DNA of 64,000 bases, from contig JBBHKE010002135.1 in NCBI GenBank assembly GCA_037447655.1, forward strand, positions 518,042-582,041, read 5' to 3'. The notes beneath the pieces are model-generated. The model saw nothing but the letters and a program-made list of their open reading frames with translations. It did no database searches and was not told where the DNA came from. Both the position numbers and the translations under genes were made by a program. This DNA comes from Zygnema cylindricum. Lineage: Eukaryota > Streptophyta > Zygnematophyceae > Zygnematales > Zygnemataceae. Shown in pieces: positions 10,260 to 21,329 of the stretch (position 1 is the stretch's first letter; the number at the start of each line of letters is the position of its first letter).

Positions 10260-11296
10260 TGAAACTCTCTGACCTCTATTGGCCTCAAGGTAGGTAGCTT
10301 ACTAGAAGCCCTTAGAATAATCGTGATCCCTTTGTGTTTCCACAAGAATACATGCCACCCTGAAAGATAAAAACTCCGACCAATGTCTTCACTGTGAAGA
10401 CAAGACTCCCTTGAGTCTATAGAAAAAAGAATCTTTGAATTTGCTCCCGTGAGGAGAAAGTTATGAAGGGTCAAAGTTGACGTTTTGTATAGTAGCTCTC
10501 TGGGAGAGAGGGTCCAATCTATCAAAATTTTCTAAGTCCTATTTCTCTCTAAACTCTATCTATTGAGGTACGGCACCAATCATAATATTGTATCGTAAAT
10601 AAAGGTACAAGTGCGATGTACTTTTTGTACGACCATTGTACGACATGGCCAACAAGTTAACACATGTCATTTTTGGATTAGTTCCCGTAATCCCCAGAGA
10701 TGCCGTAATCCAATGTGATTGTGCCACGTGGCAATTAATGTGACGTCAACCGTAAACCGCCCAAATTCTTATTTTGCAATCTCGGCATGCTTCATGGGCG
10801 TCCAATTAAGCTTGATTACAATTGTGGCCGTCATATATACTTGCGCAATATTTGTTTCGCCTCCGAAACAAAATACGCGATTTCTGTTTCGGATGTTCCG
10901 TACGCCGTACATTACAAACTGTATCTATGTCTAAATATCCCATTAAATGAAATAGCCTACGATAGCCTACGTGTTAACATTTAAATAGCTATCAAACCTT
11001 ATATCTTTAACCTTGAACTTTGGCTAATTGGCTAAGGTTACCGGCTACCCTGATGGCCCGTAGGTACCAAGTTCAAATCCTGGGTCTGTCAATTTATATT
11101 TTGGTAAATCTACCAAAATCTAAAACCCCTAACTCTATCCCTATCAGCATAGGCAGCCATGGCTCTAGCTCTCTCTTCAACCTTCAGTGATTGCGACAAG
11201 TGTGGGAGCTGAAAAGAGAAATTAGAGGCAGACTGCCTCGGCTTCTTTTCTATATTTAGATCTAGAAAATACTAAAAATAACTATGAATTTCTACA
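10260..11296 (-). mobile_element. Element A 5' LTR
   Basis: Begins TGTAGAAATTCATAG at 11296 (compare TGTTGAAATTTATG in family F) and ends TTTCA before the primer site. It shares blocks with the F LTR: the pre-primer coding-like stretch (ILFS-DSRES, SFYLSGWH), a GCCACGTGGC-like G-box near 10725, the tRNA-like segment and the CTCTCT...CCATGGCT hairpin block. The matching 3' LTR lies off the left side of the window, beyond element 1. Confidence 0.8.
11013..11092 (+). other. tRNA-like segment in A LTR (pol III A/B boxes)
   Basis: On the strand opposite to element A there is TGGCTAATTGG (11021-11031), which fits the A-box consensus TRGCNNARNNGG, and AGTTCAAATCC (11070-11080), which fits the B-box consensus. 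Their spacing is tRNA-like. I cannot fold a full cloverleaf with a clear anticodon, so this is a tRNA-derived relic, not a tRNA gene. Homologous segments sit in the E and F LTRs. Confidence 0.6.
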
Positions 11297-12565
11297 GCCA
11301 CCATACAAAAAACCACGGATAACGATGATGTAGAATCGGTATTTTGATCCCTTTTCGGACCATTTTTTGGAGATAAGTCAGAAAATTTTCTTTTCGTCCC
11401 TTCTCCGTTTTCGGCGTCCCATGGGTCGTTGGATAGGCTATAATGTGGGGAGAATGGTAAAAATATAATAATGCGTGGGCATTATACAAAAAACCACAAC
11501 TTAAGCAAGGTAATTCATAATTTTGGCTTAGTGCCTATGCTCTTGTACGCAGAGTTCGAGAACCACCGAAATTGGCTAAGTACCTAAAAGGGTACAAAGT
11601 AATGGAACACTCCCTAAGAGAATAATTTCGAAATTCTTTTGGGGGGCCCTTTGGGACTTGGCGTCAAAATGATTTAAGTCTTATTGCCCTCTCACATGGG
11701 GCCAGAGCGAAAAAATGGCTAAGTCTCGAAGCGCTCCCTCGTATGCTCATCTTAACTTTTGCCCAAAATTGAGATCAGTTTGCGAGAGAGAGTTTGGGAC
11801 TTAGCCGTTATTTCGCTCTGGGCTCTTGTGAGGGGGTGCTACGAGAATTGGCCTCTTCAGAGTAGTGAGCCGCGTCGGAGTACTGAGGACAGCCTATATG
11901 TAATATAAAGTGGCGAATTGGCGTCGGCACGCATATTCACAGGACAAAAAAAACATACGGCACTAAGCCAAATTTTCGACAAGTTCCTTCAATACCGCTC
12001 CTTCAATACCGCGAATTTTTGTTACAATTCATTGGAAAAATTAGTGTTATGTATCAATAATAAAGTTATCGCGATAACACCGATAGTGATAGCTATCGGT
12101 AATCGAACGGATCACTATCGGTAATCGAACGGTCAAAGTTACTGATATATTTGTACTTTTAGTACTTTTTGTTCATAGTAAACGTGGCAAGTTTCTACTA
12201 GATCTCAAGGAATATAGGGACAAAGCCATGGCGTCGGATGTGAAAAGTACTTCATTTTAATTGGAGCCGTACTAAATTGTACATATCTTATGCCGGCTAC
12301 TGTACTTTTGGCTTATTTAAATGATATGATTGGTAGGCACCTCAGTAGGTTTATTTTTGTTTATGATTGGCCATACGTTTATCTATACGGTTTGTACATT
12401 TATCTCTGTACCGATACATCGATTATCGGCTACCCGAAAAAAGGCCCGTATCGGTTACTTGCAAATCCTTAGCGTTACACAACAATAGGAAAAATAGAAC
12501 AAGTGCGGAATCAACTCAATTTTCCGTTAGTACTTTTTAGATTGTTTCGCGAAAGTACTACTGTA
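11297..12565. repeat. Dispersed repeat block (copy 1)
   Basis: Shares long stretches with 46343-48557. Examples are the CCATGGGTCGTTGGATAGG phrase (near 11417), the GAGTTTGGGACTTAGCCGT hairpin region (11700-11840 against 48000-48150), GTAGTGAGCCGCGTCGGAGT (about 11862 against 48177) and ACATACGGCACTAAGCC (about 11952 against 48267). No coding capacity is recognisable. The adjoining MITE-like unit is part of the shared block in both places. Confidence 0.75.
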
Positions 12566-12870
12566 CAACGTGAATCGTTGTTAGCGTTAACAACGCTAAC
12601 TCTGTGCCCCCGAATTTTCACAATAAATCTTAAATAAAGTTAATAATTTTACAATGATTTTAATGTTTTTTTATGTACTTTCGTATTAGGGTTAATAACT
12701 GTAATATAACGTCGTTTTCAATAGTGTGGCGTCCGGACCGTGCATATTCGTACCCTTATGTACTTTTAAATGTAAAAAAGTACAAAAAAAAAATAATAGT
12801 CTCATGCGCATGTGAAGTGCACTAAAAAAACGTGCAACAAAAACAATGTGACGCTACACAATTCACGGTG
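12566..12870. mobile_element. MITE-like element, 305 bp
   Basis: Ends are CAACGTGAATCGTTG and (reverse complement) CACCGTGAATTGTG, giving imperfect terminal inverted repeats flanked by TA on both sides. The internal segment TAGCGTTAACAACGCTAA, the TTTTCAATAGTGTGGCGT phrase and TTGTACTTT-like tail recur across the window. There is no transposase. TA flanks point to a Tc1/mariner-type origin by inference. Confidence 0.65.
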
Positions 12871-14446
12871 TAGCATTAACATTTATTTGTGTGAAAACTA
12901 GAAACACGTGAGGATGTCAAAATCGCGCCGCGCCGTATGATCTCGAGCATTTTGTGTTGTTCTTTGGTCTAAAATAGACCGCAGAAGCAACCCAAACTAT
13001 CATGCAAGAAGCTAAGCGAAGCTAGGCCAATGAACAATCATTTGAAATGCATCCTCCATTTAACATACAACAACATTTAGGGTTTCATGGAATAATCAAC
13101 ATAAATAAACCCTATGACAACATCTAAGGTTTGATGGAATAATCGACATAAACAAACCCTAGGACAAATGCATAAATAATGCATATCAAACAAACATAAA
13201 ATAACATAAATAAATAATAACAAAAAGAGTCCAATCTCACATAAACATTAGATAAACAAAAGTATATCAATAAACATATTACTCAAATGCATGACCTAAT
13301 CGGCAACCCTAAAAGTCTACATCTTCGGTCCCTACTTTTCTAACCAGCATTGATTAAAGTTCTAATGAAGCTCAAACCTATATATACACTTGTGAGCTGT
13401 TAACAAATCACTAAGTGTCAAAATAACCAACGTAAATTACATAACTGTCATTAAATAAAACTAATCGTAAGCGTACACCTGAAAGTCAAGCAATCGTAAG
13501 CGTACACTTGTCTGCAAATACGACACATAAATTAAAGTGTCGATATCCTCATTAATCACGTAAAATATAACTATTTTAATCAACACTAAATCATTAATTC
13601 AAATAAGACAAAACATTGATGCTTCAAATATTTACACCGACGCATCCAAAAATCCGCGTCATAAGTGACAACTTGCTTAGTCACTTGTCGATAAGTCCAC
13701 GTAGTGAACCGACATCGCATATGTACGGTCCACTAGATAATGTGTCATAAAAACAATGTGGTCCCTTAAAAAATCGGCTGACGCCATCCGCCTTCCACGT
13801 GTACCACGAATCACTTGTCAAACAATCCGTACCATACAAATCTTGTCCGTACCGAAATCACGTACTTCGTCATAAATGTCGCGTGTCAAATACGACGCTC
13901 CGTACCGGCGGCGTCACATTTAATAAATGCGGTCTGTCGCATTATGTTTCATATGGCCGGCGTACTTTTCAAATTCTTCGAATATTTCAAATCAAATCGC
14001 GAAGCGATCCGCCGTCCATTTCCATTTCGTATTCCGTATTTTTCGTACGCTTCTTCGCGTCACTTAATTTGTACTTTTTCGTCACCTTAAATTCATATTT
14101 CATATCGGATCGCTTCGCGATCCGCCGTATATTTTCAAATGTTTGTTCGCCCCACTCACACGTAACTTTAATTTTGATCGTACACTTACTCCCCCAATCC
14201 ACAAATCCTTTCGAACCTCCACAGTATATAACGTAAATATATACGCACGAAACGTCGCGTGCGCATCAAATTTCACATACGCACGAAACTAAATCTTCAA
14301 AAACAACATTTTGTACGCTTACCTATTTTAGTGTGGAAATCTTAATTGCCGACAATTATTACAGGGAAAATCACAAATAGGCGTTAATAATGCTAATTGT
14401 TTTTTAACCCTAATGATTTCATAACGATAATAGCAAATTAGCGATT
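12871..14446. other. AT-rich stretch without recognisable genes
   Basis: No coding region is recognised. It holds a two-copy ~60-bp direct repeat near 13073-13165 (phrase TGGAATAATC.ACATAAA), two copies of AATCGTAAGCGTACAC (near 13463 and 13491), and the perfect palindrome GGATCGCTTCGCGATCC at 14107-14123 with a related copy near 13997-14012. Confidence 0.6.
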
Positions 14447-14609
14447 CACTGCGAATCCGTAATTATAGTAATATACGCTAATTGCCTAAACCCAAATTTT
14501 GACTCTATCTCCATAAATAAATTACATTATTCTAAATTATTCTTTACGTTATTTGAAGTACATTTTGAATGAGCGTTAATAACTCTAATACAGTGCCGTT
14601 TTAAATAGT
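14447..14609 (+). mobile_element. MITE-like repeat, left part (split by element E)
   Basis: Starts CACTGCGAATCCGTAATTATAG, a variant of the MITE inverted repeat seen at 31970 and 33198. It continues to GTTTTAAATAGT at 14609. The sequence resumes after element E at 27124 as GGTGTGGCGTAC, restoring the phrase TTTTAAATAGTGTGGCGTAC found intact at 44050. Element E therefore inserted into this repeat. Confidence 0.75.
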
Positions 14610-15127
14610 TGTTGAAATCACTAGATTTAGGTGAGATATTTTCCAGGTCTTAATTGATTATAATAGCTAAAAGGAAAAAGCATAGGCAGCCTGCCTCCAC
14701 CTTCTCTCTCTAGCCCCCATACTTGTTGTAGTCATTCAAGGAGAGAGAGGGCGGTGAAGCCATGGCTGCCTCAGCTCCATAGGGAGGACTAAAGATTGAC
14801 CTAAGTCAGTCTCAACAAAAAGGTTGAGTCTAGCAGGACTTGATCCTCCGACCGGCAGAGCGAGGCGTACCCGTTAGCTTTTACCGGTTTGTCGTAGTAG
14901 TCCGTTAGGATACATAAGGTTAGATAGCTATTCAAACATTAAATAGATCGTTAATTTGAATAACGGAATGACAAATTGAGGACATAGAAACTAGTTGAGT
15001 TTTACTACGCACGAAACAAATGTGCCAGACATTTTATATTTTGAACGGCAAACATTTAGAGACGGTTTAGATCCAACGGCCCGCATCATCGCCCGGATCC
15101 CATAATGGCCGCCTTGGTGGTTTTTAT
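14610..15127 (+). mobile_element. Element E 5' LTR, left part
   Basis: Begins TGTTGAAATCACTAG as does the 3' LTR at 26144. It carries the CTCTCT...CCCCATACTTGTTG...GCCATGG block (14700-14770) and the antisense tRNA-like segment (14818-14895). It breaks at 15127 where element D starts. Confidence 0.9.
14818..14895 (-). other. tRNA-like segment in E 5' LTR
   Basis: Read on the minus strand it is the homolog of 26350-26430, where the B-box is a perfect GGTTCGAGTCC. Here the box is decayed (GGATCAAGTCC). It lies antisense to the element, as in the A and F LTRs. Confidence 0.5.
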
Positions 15128-16125
15128 TGTTCTATTACCACAGTTGCAGGTGGAGGTCCACCAGTAGTAGTAGATGTAGAGATAGACTTCAACAAAAGCT
15201 ACCACAAATCATATTTAATAGCCAACTCTCATACATCACACAAAGTATTCATAGTCTTCAAATACACCAAAATCCACACTAATACAGTATCATATGAAAT
15301 CTGCCAATTCCCAAAATTGCAGCCTAATTAAACTAGTATACCATAAGATACAACACCTAAAAGTTTCCCAAAAATTGTATGTTAGAGAGTTAGATCTCAA
15401 CACTAGATAATTCTAATTTGACTAAGTCTTGAACTTTTATACTCACAAAGAGTATCTACTAAAAACTAACTAATCAGTTTTCAACACCTGGGTCAACAGT
15501 ATTGTACTGTACTACGACAAGGTACAGAATCAGTACGCTATTGTATTGTGGGTACGTCAAAACCGTATTTGACTACTAGAAAAAATTATTCTTAGTGGAA
15601 TGCTAAATTCTAATTCTCTACGGTACAAACTAATATGCTTCAGATATACAAATAGTTTCCCGTACAGTGGTGTTCCAGGTGCTAAGTCAGTGGTGAATGC
15701 AAGCGTCTTATCGACTGTCGATAAAGTGGTTTATGTCACCTGAGGTCGTACAAATTGATGAGTCATTTTGTGGTCCCGTGTGAATCTCGTCTGATGACTT
15801 GCTTCACATCTACAATCATCATTTTAATGTTGTAATATCATTCTCCCAAATAACTGGTTGAGTCCCCGTCCATCCGATTCTTCAACAGTGTTCGTCCGAT
15901 GTATGACGCATGGTAAAGTATGTCGACGCCTTTCCGTGAAACCTGTATGATGTTTATATTCTGACGCGTGTCCCTGCAAAAACTACATTACACTCAAAAA
16001 GTACTTTTGCTACTGTCACACTAACTAAGGTAAGTATTACAACTTTTCTAGACCAAAAATGTTATAAGTACTTGGTCTCTCCTCCCAGCTCTATTTAGTG
16101 AGTATCAAGATTTCCTATTTTAGCA
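15128..16125 (-). mobile_element. Element D 3' LTR
   Basis: Starts TGCTAAAATAGG at 16125 after the polypurine tract TTTAGGGGAG and ends AGAACA at 15128. It matches the 5' LTR at 20329-21329 closely (for example GTCATTTTGTGGTCCCGTGTGAATCTC in both). The last ~55 bp carry the LTR-encoded gag leader (STSTTTGGPPPA). Confidence 0.9.
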
Positions 16126-16204
16126 CTCCCCTAAATCTTTAAACTTACTTACTCACTCAACCCTATGAAATCTCTGCAAAATTGCAACTAAGGAGCTGGA
16201 ACAG

Positions 16205-16845
16205 CTTTAGTCAACATATCAACCACCTTCTTTTCATCCGGTTAATAACTCATTTTTATTAGTTTTGCAAGCATATTTTCTCTTACAAAGTGTAGTCTGA
16301 CATCCATATGTTTGCTCTTAAAATGATGACTGGGGTTAAAGGCAGTAGCAATGGCTGCATTGTTGTCATACCAGATATCCAAAGGACTGGTTTGTATATA
16401 CCCAAAATCCAGCAAAGTGGCTTTAACCCATAGAAGTTGTTTGAGGACAGAACTGGCTGCCATATATTCTGACTCCATTGAAAACTGAGCCGTGACCTTC
16501 TGTAATTTTTTGCTCCAGCAGCTAGTTCCATTCCCAAAATTCAGAACGAAACCGGTTGTTGATTTTTGGCTTCGCATATCTCCATAGCTGGCATCGCTCC
16601 ACGTTTGAAATTTTACCTCTCCTCCGAGTACAAGCTTGAGGTTTCGGGTACCTTCCAAGTATCTCACAACCTTTTTTGCTGCTTCCCAATCTGCTCTTTT
16701 AGGATTATGAAGGCTCGTACTTAAGACTCCTACAGCTGCAACGATGTCAAGCCTCGTACAATTCATAAAATAAATAAGACTTCCCACTATTTGTCTGTAT
16801 GGCTTTGTAGCCATAAACTCTTCCTCTTCTGACTCTAAGCTTTAA
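16205..16845 (-). pseudogene. Element D: RNase H
   Basis: A 190-residue open stretch (16242-16814) covers most of the copia RNase H: RQIVGSLIYFMNCTRLDIVAAVGVL, WSDASYGDMRSQKSTTGFVL, MESEYMAASSVLKQLLWVK, WYDNNAAIATA, HHFKSKHMDVRLHFVREN. The CDNQ box is altered to YDNN. A stop after LIKMSY truncates the tail that normally ends MLTK-LP. It is the best preserved RNase H in the window. Confidence 0.92.
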
Positions 16846-17720
16846 CTAACCATTATGCCTTAGTCTGATTCACTCCCCTCCAACCTTTGCCTAACTTTAA
16901 TGGGAGTTACAAATGCCTTCACATCCTTCATATCAAATTTTTCAAGCATGTTCGCTATAGCTTCTTTCTGGGATAGCCTAATCAATCTGTTATATCTATC
17001 CCTTTCAATTTGTTTGCCGAAAATATATTTAGCCTCACGGAGTTCTTTCATTTCAAACCTAGATCTCAAAGCTGCTTTAATACGGTTTATTTCATCTATG
17101 GATTTACTTATTAGGAAAAGATCATCCACATATACAGCGATAAAAAGAATCGCATCTTCCCCTTTTAGGATATATACTGAATGATTTGAACTGATTCTTT
17201 TGAATCCTAGATTAGTCATAAATTCATCTAACTTCAGATTCCATTGTCTATGAGCTTAATTCAGTCTATACAGAGATTATATCAGTTTACAAACTGACTT
17301 TTCTTTTCCCTTTTCTTTATACATTTCAGGCTGCTCCATACAAATAGTTTTTTCTAACTCTCTATGCAAATAGGCTGTCTTAATATCCATTTGATGTATT
17401 TCCATGTTTTCTATAACAGCTAAAATCAACAAAATTATGACAGTAGGAAATCTGACGACTAGGGAGAAGGTTTCCTCAAAGTCAATACATTCTTTGTGGT
17501 TGTACCCTTTGGCCACAAGTCAGGACTTGTACGATTTGATAGTGTTGTCTAGATTCAATTTGACTTTGAAGACCAAGTTGCTTCCAATGGCTTTCCTCCC
17601 CGGTGGCTGGTCCACCAGCTCCCATGTCAATGCCTCCATAATCGACTTCATCTCATCGTTGGCCGCCTCAATCAAGTGGTTTCTCTCCGGTGATGAGAAG
17701 GCCTCTTTGATGGTCATAGG
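16846..17720 (-). pseudogene. Element D: reverse transcriptase
   Basis: Three open pieces share the domain. 17520-17717 has NDEMKSIMEALTWELVDQPPG and NLVFKVKLNLDNTIKSYKS then a stop. 17277-17516 has AKGYNHKECIDFEETF and motif A HQMDIKTAYL. 16860-17219 has VYILKGEDAILFIAVYVDDLFLISK and RFEMKELREAKYIFG. Both catalytic motifs (the Asp of MDIK and YVDD) are intact. Stops at about 17518 and 17250 break the chain. It copies element RNA into cDNA inside virus-like particles. Confidence 0.92.
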
Positions 17721-18835
17721 CTCCCTTGATATTGTAAGAAAGCAAAATGAGAACCGGTTTGCAGACGACTACTAGATCTTCTTCCCCCCGGAAATTTTGA
17801 GGTTGAAATGGTTGGCAATCTCCGATTTTGTGGTGCTGAAACCACTGCAGGATCCAAAGGTGTAGCAGTTCGTTCCTCCGGAGTGCGATGTAGGTGAGAA
17901 GGATCCGTAGTAGAAAAAGGCAGTGTAATAGTAGAAGGTGTACTTATGAGAAGAGGTTGCACTGGAAAATACACCTGTTGTTGATGGTGAAAGATGACAA
18001 ACTCATGTTTCTGGTTTTTTATTGTCGCATTTATGACTTTGAACAGATCAACCGAATCTTGTTCATCTTTAATCTAAATATTCCGAGACAAATATTTTTT
18101 GTTTATCAAAGACATACACCCTATACCCCTTTGCATTATCATCATACCCCAAGAAAACTCTTGCTAAACCTTTGGCTTCTATTTTCCACTTATTTGGTGA
18201 GTTATCTAAAATATAACACTTATTCCCAAACACTTTAAAGTGAATAACATCTGGTACCTATCTTGTCCATAGCTCAAAAGGTATAGAGCTGACATATCTC
18301 GATGCAACTCTATTCTTTATATAGACCGCACAGTTTAGTGCTTTAGCCCAAAGTTTCAGATCTAAACCTTTATCTGAAAGCATCAACCTAGCAACCTTTG
18401 TAACTGTCCTGTTTAGTCTTTCAAAAACTCCAACCTCTGTAACTGTCCTGTTTAGTCTTTCAAAAACTCCATTTTGCTCAGGAGTATATGGAACACTCAG
18501 ATTGTGACTTATACCTTCATCAAGTAGAAATTGCTTCAATTCTGTTGATGTGTATTTATCACCATTATCCCATATGAATGCCAAGAGTGCAACTCCGTGT
18601 AGTTTCTCAGCCCAAACTTTGTAGTGCTTCAATTGAGTGAACACTTCACCTTTGTTCTTTAAAAAATAGATTTTGGTGTACTTGGAGAAATCATCATTGA
18701 AAGTGACCAGGTATTGTACCCCTCTAGCCGATGGTACTTTTGAACCGGCGAGGACATCCGAATGAACGAGTTGTAGGACTTTTGTGGATCTGTTTTCAGA
18801 CACCTGTGGGAATGGCAATTAATGAATTTTTCCTA
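17721..18835 (-). pseudogene. Element D: integrase and linker
   Basis: A 186-residue open stretch (18258-18818) holds the copia integrase core. It shows LVHSDVLAGS (first Asp), VQYLVTFNDDFSKYTKIYFLKNK, IWDNGDKY (second Asp; the usual form is RSDNGGEY) and YTPEQNGVFERLNRT (catalytic Glu). A 39-bp in-frame tandem duplication (18395-18433 and 18434-18472) repeats GVFERLNRTVTEV right after the Glu. The C-terminal part and proline/serine-rich linker (17721-18257) contain several stops. Confidence 0.9.
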
Positions 18836-19440
18836 GTGAGCAGCCATCGCAGGTTTTCACATATTAAGATGTGAGAGAAACACCCGTAATTTTCCCAACA
18901 TTCACCATCTTCCTCAAACTTTCATAATTGATATGTCCTACCCTCTTATGCCATAACTCATTCTCAGATGACACACTGGAATAGAAAACATCTTTTTCTT
19001 AACATTCAGCCATGTCCATCCTGTACATCTTACTGGCATCTCGTGTTCTTGTTACTGTTTTTTTGCATAGCTTAGTACAACCTGTCTCCCCCCTTTAAGG
19101 GTGACCTCAAAACCCTTACTCTTTACTAAAGAAGTAGAAAAGAGATTTTTTTTTAAATTTGGAACATGTAAAACATTGTAGAGACTTCTTTTTACAGATT
19201 TTTGCCTCACATCTACAATTAGAGATACATCACCCTGGGCTGATGACTGGACACTCATGCCACAAACATAGTAGATATTTTTCGGATGAGTTTGCTTTAG
19301 ATTTGTAAAAATGGCTTTGTCCCAGCACATGTGGGCCGATGCCCCGGTGTCCATGATCCATCCACCGTCATTGGGACCCTCCATTGTTGCCGCCCTAGCA
19401 AATAACTCCGCATCCTCTTCATCATTGAAGCTTAGAGATG
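18836..19440 (-). pseudogene. Element D: protease and gag-pre-integrase
   Basis: The protease site GWIMDTGASAHMC is fully canonical. It is followed by KNIYYVCGMSVQSSAQGDVSLIVDV, LYNVLHVPNLKKNLFSTSLVKSKGFEVTLKGGRQVV and, after a shift near 19060, the gag-pre-integrase box ending CDGCSLGKIH near 18845. The upstream neighbour is gag; integrase follows directly. Confidence 0.9.
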
Positions 19441-20328
19441 AATCAGCATCATCTGCAAAGGCTGAAAAAAAATGCATTTCCTCGTGACGGATTGCCAGAA
19501 AAGCCTTCGTGAAATTGGCTTTGTTGCCATCTAGGCTTGTATAAAGCAGATTCATTTGCCTTTTTAAGTTTTGGACAATACCTATAACCATGTCCTTTTT
19601 CAGAGAAATGAAAACAAGTGTTAAAAGACTGCCTATTTGGTCTCTGACCACCGTGATTAAATTGGTTCTGAGTCTGGTTTAACTGGTTTTGATTCTGGTT
19701 AAATTGGTTTCTGTTTTGATTAATCTGATTTTTTCTCTCAAAGTCTATACTGAAAGCCTCTATTTTCTTTTCACCATTAAGGACCTTACATTTAGACTCT
19801 TCTTCTAGTATAAGATTGTAAGCTAACTGAAAAGTCCAGTTAGACATATAATGCCTTTTTAAAGCTGCAGACACTCTCGTCTTATGACCAGGGAGACCTC
19901 TAATAAGCAGAGCACCTTGTTGGAACTCTGGAAAAGTTCCACCAGCTGAAGTGTGTGCATCAATGAGTTTCCTAAATTTATCACAATACTCGACCATAGA
20001 TACCCCCGACTATTTGTAGTCTCTGATCCTGCGGCCACCAGAAGCTCCTCTAGAACGTTTGCCTTTTCATGGGAAGTTTTCAACGTAGTCCAGATCTCGC
20101 TCGCCTTTTTCATCTTAAGCCAAGACATAACCACATTCTTTGAGATACAAAAGATCAAATTGTTTCGAGCAAGAGAGTTCTTTTAGACCAGCTCCGATCC
20201 GTTTGAGCAAGAGATCCATCCAAGACCCCATCAAGTCAACAGTTTCAAAAGATGATTCGACCATAGCTGGCTAGTATGCATACTTATGGCCATTAAAAAC
20301 ATGAAATTTGGACGAAAAGCCAATAACT
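19441..20328 (-). pseudogene. Element D: gag
   Basis: The frame runs from the primer site (VIGFSSKFHVFNGHKYAY, then a stop) through KKASEIWTTLKTSHEKANVLEELLVA, MVEYCDKFRKLIDAHTSAGGTFPEFQQGALLIRGLPG and an Asn/Gln-rich repeat (NQNRNQFNQNQNQLNQ). It ends in the knuckle TCFHFSEKGHGYRYC, whose second Cys is replaced by Phe. The Asn/Gln tract is spaced by a TTN-rich microsatellite-like repeat at 19650-19730. Frameshifts lie near 19990 and 19860. Confidence 0.88.
20320..20328 (-). promoter_or_regulatory. Element D primer binding site (decayed)
   Basis: AGTTATTGG adjoins the LTR end CAACA (20329). It is the same site as GGTTATGGG in A and B with two changes. The ATG that lies in the site elsewhere is ATT here. 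Confidence 0.6.
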
Positions 20329-21329
20329 TGTTGTTCTACATTTACAATTGCAGGTGGAGGTCCACCAGTAGTAGTAGATGTAGATATAGACTTCAGCAAA
20401 AGCTATAAGAAATCCTATCAAACAGCCAACTTTAACATTATACAAAAGTACTCATAGTTTCCAAATAACACCAAAATCCACACTAATAGAGTATCATATG
20501 CAGTTTGCCAATTTCCAAAATTGAAGCCTAATTGAACCAGTATACCATAAGATACAACACTTGGAAGTTTCCCAAAAACTGTCCGTTAAAGAGTTAGATC
20601 TCAATACTTGATGATTCAAATTTGACTAAGTCTTTAACTTTTATACTCGCAAAGAGTATCTACTAAAAACTAACTAATCAAATTTCTACACATGGAACAA
20701 CAGTAGTGTACTATACAACGACATGGTACCGAATCAATACGCTATTGTACTGTAAGTACGTCCAAACCCTATTTGACTACTAGACAAAATTATTCTTAGT
20801 GGAACACTAAATTCCAATTCGCTACACTACAAACTAATGTGCTTTAGATATACAAATAATTTCTCGTACAGTAGTGTTACAGATGCTAGTCAGTGGTGGA
20901 TGCAAGCGTCTAGCGGAGTGTAGATAAAGTTGTCCATGTCACTTCAGGTCGTACAAATTGATGAGTCATTTTGTGGTCCCGTGTGAATCTCATCCGTTAA
21001 ATCGATTCACATCTACAATTATCGTTTGAATGTTGAAATATCATTCTCCCATATAACCGGTTAAGTCCTTGTCCATTCGATTTTTCAACATTGTTCGTCC
21101 GATGTATGACGCGTGGTAAAGTATGTCGACACCTTTCTGTGAAACCTGTATGATTTTTATATTCTGACGCGTGTCCCTGCAAAAAGTACATTACACTCAA
21201 AAAGTACTTCTGCTACAGTCACACTAACTGAGGGAAGTATTACAACTTTACCTAGACCAAAAATATTTAAAGTATTTGGTCTCTCCATACAACTCTATTT
21301 AGTGAGTATTGAGATTTCCTATTTAAACA
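20329..21329 (-). mobile_element. Element D 5' LTR
   Basis: Begins TGTTTAAATAGG at 21329 and ends GAACAACA at 20329 beside the primer site. It pairs with the 3' LTR at 15128-16125. Confidence 0.9.

Larger units (their letters stand above)
15128..21329 (-). mobile_element. Element D: copia LTR retrotransposon nested in the E LTR
   Basis: Complete-length minus-strand element. It has a 5' LTR (20329-21329), primer site, gag, protease, integrase, RT, RNase H, polypurine tract (about 16126-16136) and a 3' LTR (15128-16125). It is related to B and element 1. Protease DTG, integrase D-D-E residues and RT YVDD are all still present, but stops and frameshifts split the polyprotein. The flanks (TTTAT and ATTTT) do not form a clean target duplication. 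Confidence 0.92.

Noticed and set aside
11013-11092. A functional tRNA gene in the A LTR
   Set aside because: A and B boxes are present but no acceptor stem pairing or clear anticodon arm could be found, and homologs sit inside LTRs.
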